This document shows, piece after piece, positions 5,690 through 5,952 of a DNA stretch of 5,952 nucleotides; positions within the stretch are counted from its first letter, which is position 1; each line of letters opens with the position of its first letter. The position numbers and the translations under genes were made by a program. Origin of the DNA: Planctomycetaceae bacterium (GTDB lineage Bacteria > Planctomycetota > Planctomycetia > Pirellulales > Thermoguttaceae); assembly GCA_031274045.1 (NCBI GenBank), contig JAISQS010000307.1, positions 1-5,952 on the forward strand. The letters are read 5' to 3'. The notes below the pieces were generated by a model, which was not told where the DNA came from, searched no databases, and was given only the letters and a program-made list of their open reading frames with translations.

Positions 5690-5952
5690 ATGCGTTCTGT
5701 TTTTAATTTATCGATAGTATTGAGTGTTATTCCTTGTTTATCGACATTGATGTTGGGGCTTGGTCAAGATGATGTTTTGTTGCCTTTGTTGATGGTTTTT
5801 GCGGCTTGTACTAGTCTTTATTTTACTGATTATAAGCGGCTTATTCGGCTCGGCGACTGGACTGTCAACGTCCTGATTCTCGCAATAGTTTTTTTTACAA
5901 TCGGTGATATTTTGCGGCATTGGGGCGAGGCGTTGGCGATTTCGATTGTTCG
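5690..5952 (+). CDS. Membrane protein N-terminus, probable DUF3488/TgpA-like transglutaminase (partial)
   Basis: The first 87 residues are visible; the gene runs off the window end. There are three hydrophobic segments at about 7-25 (LSIVLSVIPCLSTLMLGLG), 29-45 and 58-75, separated by short loops. The loop FTDYKRLIRLGDWTVN (45-60) resembles the 'TDR...RLP.W.AN' stretch between helices 2 and 3 in the membrane part of planctomycete transglutaminase-like proteins (DUF3488, TgpA_N). The full family protein would be about 700-800 residues with an outward-facing Cys-His-Asp transglutaminase core, which is not in view here. The ATG has no strong Shine-Dalgarno (TTTAAGAAATAATT precedes it). Any polytopic membrane protein could look similar over this short length, so the family name is tentative. 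Confidence 0.65.
   Translation, partial: MRSVFNLSIVLSVIPCLSTLMLGLGQDDVLLPLLMVFAACTSLYFTDYKRLIRLGDWTVNVLILAIVFFTIGDILRHWGEALAISIV

Noticed and set aside
1..5952. tRNA, rRNA or insertion sequence with transposase
   Set aside because: I saw no cloverleaf with a T-loop GTTCRANNC context, no rRNA-like stretch and no transposase-like protein in any frame.

Overview
The window holds five protein-coding genes separated by unusually long, repeat-rich intergenic stretches. It looks like a chromosomal piece of a bacterium with moderate GC content. Planctomycetota is the best guess. The evidence is the partial last gene, which resembles the membrane N-terminus of the DUF3488/TgpA-type transglutaminase proteins common in that phylum, together with pdxJ, a loose layout with few operons and weak Shine-Dalgarno sites. 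This assignment is an inference.

Layout. Bases 1-414 have no gene but carry a 295-bp imperfect palindrome (17-311) made of nested hairpins, then a short tandem repeat. Bases 415-1638 (minus) encode an orphan ABC-type AAA ATPase whose Walker B and switch positions are altered. Bases 1639-2175 are intergenic between divergent genes and contain a strong terminator-like hairpin with no obvious gene to terminate. Bases 2176-2922 (plus) are pdxJ (pyridoxine 5'-phosphate synthase), followed by a corrinoid-binding methyl-carrier protein (3027-3662). Bases 3663-4373 are non-coding and hold two repeat families, one of them a second copy of the module in the left palindrome. Bases 4374-5489 encode a secreted protein with an HEWLH zinc-protease-like motif. 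Bases 5490-5689 contain a 23-bp-stem inverted repeat and a CTTTGTG repeat. Bases 5690-5952 are the start of a membrane protein cut by the window edge.

The genes do not form an evident pathway. PdxJ makes the PLP precursor. The corrinoid protein needs a methyltransferase partner that is not in the window. The ATPase lacks a neighbouring partner gene.

Two signals stand out. (1) Codon third positions switch in blocks of about 100-250 bp between G/T-ending and A/C-ending, inside single genes. Hand counts in the corrinoid gene are 32/36 G/T, then 9/34, 49/57 and 10/84. The pattern recurs in pdxJ and the HEWLH gene, and the same A+C/G+T skew extends into non-coding DNA. (2) A composite structured repeat, built from a unit of about 30-33 bp plus two hairpins, occurs on both sides of the window downstream of genes. 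No clearly new multi-gene system is visible.
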